Source: JAVVUJ01 sp964461765
GTDB lineage: Bacteria; Bacillota; Clostridia; Peptostreptococcales; Anaerovoracaceae
NCBI GenBank assembly: GCA_964461765.1
Contig: CAYWVS010000043.1
Location: forward strand, 1 to 25,597
DNA: 25,597 bases
Direction of reading: 5' to 3'
In this document: positions 22,816 to 25,597 of the stretch, piece by piece
Layout of the letters: each line of letters opens with the position of its first letter
Position numbering within the stretch: position 1 is the first letter of the stretch
The notes under the pieces: model-generated
What the model was told of the DNA's origin: nothing
Databases searched by the model: none
What the model saw: the letters and a program-made list of their open reading frames with translations, nothing else
Made by a program: the position numbers and the translations under genes

Positions 22816-24153
22816 TTATGGCGCTGAAATATAACTATTACTATTTCCAAGTGTATTTTTAACAGGAGAATATTGTGTCGTAACGTTTGTAAATGTAGGA
22901 GGTGTCCATAATGTAATAGTTGAATTCCTATCAGCGAACAATGCTATCGTACAGTTTTTGGCAGATTTATTGAACGATGGATCTCCTGGCAGGTGGTACG
23001 TTTCACAAAAATCCGAACATCCATACAAGGACAATGCACGATCTACTTTTACGCCTCCAGTGTTTTCGATATACCAACCAAAAATTTTACAAGATATTCC
23101 TGTATTAATATCCAATATAAACATACTTGTTTTTGTAGTATTTGTAACAATTCTAAGATTAATTAGAAAAATATCTGAAAGGTCGTCAAAACCCAATGCG
23201 TAAGACGTTAGAGATGTATTGTTGAAATATAAGGTATAACTATTCCAATTAATCAATATAGATATATTTTTTTGTTTAAAAGAATATCCTGATATTCTCA
23301 CCTGAGATATTTCCGTTACGTCAGACACAAATGTTATCCTTAAACTTAAAATGTCTAATGTTTTTGCATAAGCAATAGCGTCAGATAACTTTTCAAAATC
23401 TCCACCTGTTCCAACATTAAGTGTTAAGGTTGGAACACCATCACCTGACTGGTCAACCCATTTTGTATCAAAATCATCATTACTTTGCTTTACCAGTACC
23501 TGACCCACATTTCCTCCGGTTGGAACACCAACACCGGGAAGACCAGGTTCGCCGGAATCACCTTTGGACCCTGAAGGTCCCTGCAAACCTTCGGCTTTAA
23601 CTCCTGTATCAATCCATGCCCCAGTGGTATCATCAAACTGATACCAGTTGCCGTTTTCACCGATGTAAGGGGATTTGCCACTGATTCCACCGCCGCCACC
23701 GGAAACCACCTTCCATATTTGTCCATCCAAAGAATATTCGAAATTTCCCAAATTCTCTCGTATGAAGTAAATCTGGTTGGCTACACTTTTCACATAAATC
23801 TGACCAGGCTCAGGTGGTTCCGGAGGCACCAAGGCACTGTAACCGCTACTATTAATAATCAGTGTACAAGTGTTGGCTGTGTTAAGACTGCTTCCAAACA
23901 CGGAAACAAAGCATTTCCCGGGCTGCAACACGGGCATAATCTCTTCCGCTATGGTACCGTCATCCAAAATAGGGCAAGTGTACGCAATACCCGCTGTAAC
24001 AATAATCGCTGTTTTGCTGATGTCTTCCCAAGCTTCATTAAAGCTAAAGGCAAATTGAATCATGTTTGTACTGTCAGAAACCAAAGTGGGGGTGTTTTGC
24101 CGAAATATCATCTGACCGGACACCATAAATTCTTGTTTTACATATGTTTTCAT
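22816..24153 (-). CDS. Phage tail fibre/baseplate protein with collagen and beta-helix parts
   Basis: The 445-residue protein begins with a phage baseplate-type domain (about 1-105; FAFSFNEAWEDISKTAI is like the family pattern FSFTEEW). A Pro-rich linker follows (VPPEPPEPG at 109-117). Residues 150-156 are Gly-rich, 189-209 is a short collagen-like stretch of Gly-X-Y triplets, and GTGGDFEKLSDAIAYA at 248-263 opens a region typical of right-handed beta-helix (pectin-lyase fold) proteins to the C-terminus. Such proteins trimerise and bind host or surface glycans. AGGAGG precedes the ATG. No signal peptide is seen, so a phage or tailocin role is more likely than an ordinary secreted one. Confidence 0.78.
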   Translation of the reverse strand: MKTYVKQEFMVSGQMIFRQNTPTLVSDSTNMIQFAFSFNEAWEDISKTAIIVTAGIAYTCPILDDGTIAEEIMPVLQPGKCFVSVFGSSLNTANTCTLIINSSGYSALVPPEPPEPGQIYVKSVANQIYFIRENLGNFEYSLDGQIWKVVSGGGGGISGKSPYIGENGNWYQFDDTTGAWIDTGVKAEGLQGPSGSKGDSGEPGLPGVGVPTGGNVGQVLVKQSNDDFDTKWVDQSGDGVPTLTLNVGTGGDFEKLSDAIAYAKTLDILSLRITFVSDVTEISQVRISGYSFKQKNISILINWNSYTLYFNNTSLTSYALGFDDLSDIFLINLRIVTNTTKTSMFILDINTGISCKIFGWYIENTGGVKVDRALSLYGCSDFCETYHLPGDPSFNKSAKNCTIALFADRNSTITLWTPPTFTNVTTQYSPVKNTLGNSNSYISAP

Positions 24154-24197
24154 AAGTTGTACCTCCTGTAATTATTATTTAATTTTTTATCTTTCAT
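24150..24197 (-). CDS. Possible 15-aa leader peptide
   Basis: An ATG at 24197, with AAGGGAG four bases upstream, opens a 15-codon frame whose TGA overlaps the tail-fibre ATG (ATGA). The tail-fibre ribosome binding site lies within it. It may couple translation, or may be chance. A hairpin (GGCTAAT/ATTAGCC, 24212-24231) lies just upstream. Confidence 0.3.
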   Translation of the reverse strand: MKDKKLNNNYRRYNL

Positions 24198-24250
24198 TTT
24201 TCTCCCTTTCTGGCTAATAAATCAATTAGCCTCTCAACTAATTCTAAATT

Positions 24251-24718
24251 TTACAAACAACCTCCGGACCAAATAGGTTGACCCACCGGCAAAGCTTGAA
24301 GATTCAGTAAACCGGTTTGCGCCAATAGAGAGAGAGCTTTGGTGCAGACAATATGGAGTTTGTCTTTACTGCCCCCGTTACATCCCATACGTTCTGTGCA
24401 TCCGATATTTAAAGAACTGCTAAGATTTCCGGACTTCGTAGAATTTCCGGAGCACCCGTCTATGCCGGAATGGCTTGTAACATAACTGTCATTGGCCAAC
24501 GATATCCCATTGAAAGCGTAATACTCCACTTGGGCACAAATAGCTTTTTTAAACAAAGTTTTAGTCAGATCATCTAACTGATCAAAGTTGTCAGTAGATC
24601 GGTACCGGATTATGGAGGCAATAGCCTCAGAAGCTCTAGCTAGGTAACGAGGGAAATGGGCTTCATCAATGGGCTCTCCAATGTAATCCTGGATGTAGTA
24701 AGCATAATCTACATACAT
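24251..24718 (-). CDS. Phage head-tail connector-like (gp6/YqbG type) protein
   Basis: The 155-residue protein starts MYVDYAYYIQDY and has HFPRYLARASEAIASII at 21-37, KKAICAQVEYY at 57-67 and TGLLNLQALP near the end, the pattern of gp6-like head-tail connectors (YqbG/DUF3199). The middle (about 80-118) is rich in Ser, Gly and Cys and looks like an insertion. The start at 24718 is chosen because AAAGGAGG lies directly upstream; the longer frame to 24772 would overlap the small upstream gene and lacks an RBS. Normally such a gene is followed by other head and tail genes, but here the next gene is a tail fibre. Confidence 0.68.
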   Translation of the reverse strand: MYVDYAYYIQDYIGEPIDEAHFPRYLARASEAIASIIRYRSTDNFDQLDDLTKTLFKKAICAQVEYYAFNGISLANDSYVTSHSGIDGCSGNSTKSGNLSSSLNIGCTERMGCNGGSKDKLHIVCTKALSLLAQTGLLNLQALPVGQPIWSGGCL

Positions 24719-24870
24719 ATTGACACCTCCTTTGGTTTCTGAAGAGAGTAAGGAACTTCTGTGCAGTTGCACATATTCCCTGAGGTTGAATTTCGACCAT
24801 ACCTACAGTATGTGACTGTTTTTCCGCTTTTCTCGAAAAACGAGTTGGTCATGTGATTCCATTGTGACAT
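24709..24870 (-). CDS. Small 53-aa Cys-containing protein
   Basis: The ATG at 24870 has AAAGGAG eight bases upstream, and the frame runs 53 codons to a TAG that overlaps the start of the connector-like gene. The protein has YCRYGRNSTSG and a CNC motif. No family is recognised. The good RBS and the overlap with the next gene support translation. Confidence 0.5.
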   Translation of the reverse strand: MSQWNHMTNSFFEKSGKTVTYCRYGRNSTSGNMCNCTEVPYSLQKPKEVSICM

Positions 24871-25147
24871 ATAAATTACTCCTTTCTGTCACATAAAAAT
24901 CACACCTTGCACTTGTTTCCAAGGTGTGATTTCTACTAACAAATAATTAATTTTGTGATAGTATTATGTATTTCCACTATCACTCAATAGCACAATACCA
25001 TACTATGTTGTCCTGTGTGTCCCTCTCTTTATTTTTTTATAAATTTCATTCCTTTTTACTAAAAATATGAGTTCATGATATGTAGTAATGCGAGCCCCAG
25101 TCTCGTTTTCCTGATGTTTAAATTTCTTGAGATAAATACTTTATTAG
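24871..25147. other. Non-coding gap with two hairpins
   Basis: I see no gene in this stretch. It holds the terminator at 24897-24932 and a second inverted repeat, GTGATAGT (24955-24962) with ACTATCAC (24976-24983). The latter may be a regulator site or a remnant. A promoter for the minus-strand phage cassette should lie here but is not obvious. Confidence 0.5.
24897..24932. terminator. Hairpin terminator upstream of the phage cassette
   Basis: AAATCACACCTTG at 24897-24909 and CAAGGTGTGATTT at 24920-24932 form a perfect 13-bp stem with a 10-base loop. T-runs are short on both strands. It insulates the phage-type cassette from transcription arriving from the right. Confidence 0.7.
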
Positions 25148-25324
25148 CAAGAGCGTGAAAGGGCCGAACGAGGGCGTGAAAGAGCTATGAAATTGGAGCA
25201 ACAATTTTTAAAATCTGAGCAAGAACGGAAGGTAGCCGAACGAGAACTCAAGAAAGCTGAGAAAGAAAGTGAGTTGCGACAGGCTCGTATTCAAGAATTG
25301 GAAGAACAACTTATTATAAAATAA
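25148..25324 (+). pseudogene. 3' remnant of a Uma2-type or Rpn-type gene
   Basis: An open stretch of 58 codons, preceded in frame by TAG and ended by TAA, encodes a charged heptad-like tail (QERERAERGRERAMKLEQQ, then RIQELEEQLIIK). Such Arg/Glu coiled-coil tails close Uma2 (DUF820) endonuclease and Rpn-type proteins. The catalytic part is missing, so this is a broken gene end. Confidence 0.6.
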
Positions 25325-25342
25325 CATTATTAAAAAAACTAA

Positions 25343-25365
25343 AAGGCGAGCTACAGGCTCGCCTT
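25343..25365 (-). terminator. Flagellin terminator
   Basis: AAGGCGAGC at 25343-25351 pairs perfectly with GCTCGCCTT at 25357-25365. On the minus strand a T-rich run follows, 120 bases after the flagellin stop codon. The stem is nearly the same as at 1526-1550. Confidence 0.8.
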
Positions 25366-25461
25366 AAAATATCCATAAACTTTTTCAATTTTATACTACC
25401 GAGAAACTTTCTAAGTGATAGGGGAATGGGACAAGTAGCTGAATTAATCCCCTAACCCTAA
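25366..25461. repeat. Direct repeat, copy 2 (flagellin 3' flank)
   Basis: This copy of the repeat at 20551-20647 lies between the flagellin stop codon and its terminator. The two copies bracket the ATPase gene and the phage-like cassette, about 4.8 kb. Confidence 0.85.
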
Positions 25462-25484
25462 CTCTGCCCATTCCAAGACCTAAA

Positions 25485-25597
25485 CTATCTAAGTAACTGA
25501 AGAACGCCCTGAGGGATCTGGTTAGCCTGAGCAAGCATAGATTGAGCAGACTGAGTCAGAATGTTGTTCTTTGTGAAGTTCATCATTTCCTTAGCCA
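25485..25597 (-). CDS. fliC: Flagellin, C-terminal end (partial)
   Basis: Only the last 36 residues are in the window. They read MMNFTKNNILTQSAQSML then AQANQIPQGVLQLLR, the highly conserved C-terminal helix of bacterial flagellin (D0 domain), which packs in the filament core. The stop is TAG at 25487-25485. The gene continues past 25597. Its presence is the main reason to consider the central operon a flagellin-modification island. Confidence 0.93.
   Translation of the reverse strand, partial: AKEMMNFTKNNILTQSAQSMLAQANQIPQGVLQLLR

Noticed and set aside
22958..24171. Plus-strand open frames opposite the tail fibre gene
   Set aside because: No ribosome binding sites or family features; the minus-strand gene explains the coding signal.
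1..25597. CRISPR arrays, tRNA or rRNA genes
   Set aside because: No regularly spaced repeat array, tRNA-like cloverleaf or rRNA stretch was noticed by eye. The repeats present are pairs or microsatellites. A tRNA or covariance-model scan was not run.

Overview
The window is AT-rich DNA with strong AGGAGG-type ribosome binding sites. It carries a tungsten-type aldehyde ferredoxin oxidoreductase and ends in a flagellin gene. This suggests a motile, anaerobic, low-GC Firmicute of the Clostridia, perhaps of the Alkaliphilus/Natronincola kind; the genus is a guess.

Left flank (1-2000). A minus-strand Rpn-family (PD-(D/E)XK 'transposase') gene has a microsatellite-encoded Asn/Ser N-terminus, and its 3' tail is tandemly duplicated. 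Next come an AT-rich gap with a minus-strand terminator and a 5'-truncated copy of a small phage-type gene whose intact relative lies at 22413-22781.

Central operon (2062-15380, plus strand, 12 genes). It looks like a surface-glycan or flagellin-decoration island. In order: a nucleotidyltransferase/PLP-aminotransferase fusion; a CDP-glycerol glycerophosphotransferase-like protein; a NeuD/PglD-type acyltransferase; an acyl carrier protein; an amino-acid-type adenylating enzyme; a LicD phosphotransferase with a TPR-like tail; dihydrolipoamide dehydrogenase (E3); 2-oxoacid dehydrogenase E1 beta and E1 alpha; a fusion of lipoyl domain, E3-binding domain and left-handed beta-helix sugar acyltransferase; and a SAM methyltransferase. 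It ends at a bidirectional terminator. The fusion is the highlight: it has the front half of an E2 protein, but a NeuD-like acyltransferase stands where the CoA-dependent E2 catalytic core should be. With E1 and E3 beside it, the set could be a 2-oxoacid dehydrogenase complex that passes acyl groups from lipoyl-lysine to a sugar. The first two genes and the flagellin nearby also recall the phosphate-linked flagellin modification cluster of Clostridioides difficile.

Region 15546-20448. On the minus strand are a YhhN membrane protein, an aldehyde ferredoxin oxidoreductase and a MoaD/ThiS-like protein. Divergent from them are a ThiF/MoeB-like adenylyltransferase and a permuted papain-fold (YiiX-like) protein.

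Right flank (20464-25597). A decayed Rpn fragment is fused to a duplicated copy of the flagellin 3' region. Then come a DUF234-type AAA ATPase/nuclease gene with a promoter and a perfect palindrome, a small phage-like cassette on the minus strand (53-aa protein, gp6-like connector, collagen/beta-helix tail fibre, 122-aa accessory protein), a Uma2-type 3' remnant, and the 3' end of flagellin. Direct repeats bracket both the central island and the ATPase-phage segment, so the region was probably assembled by repeated duplication and insertion next to flagellin.
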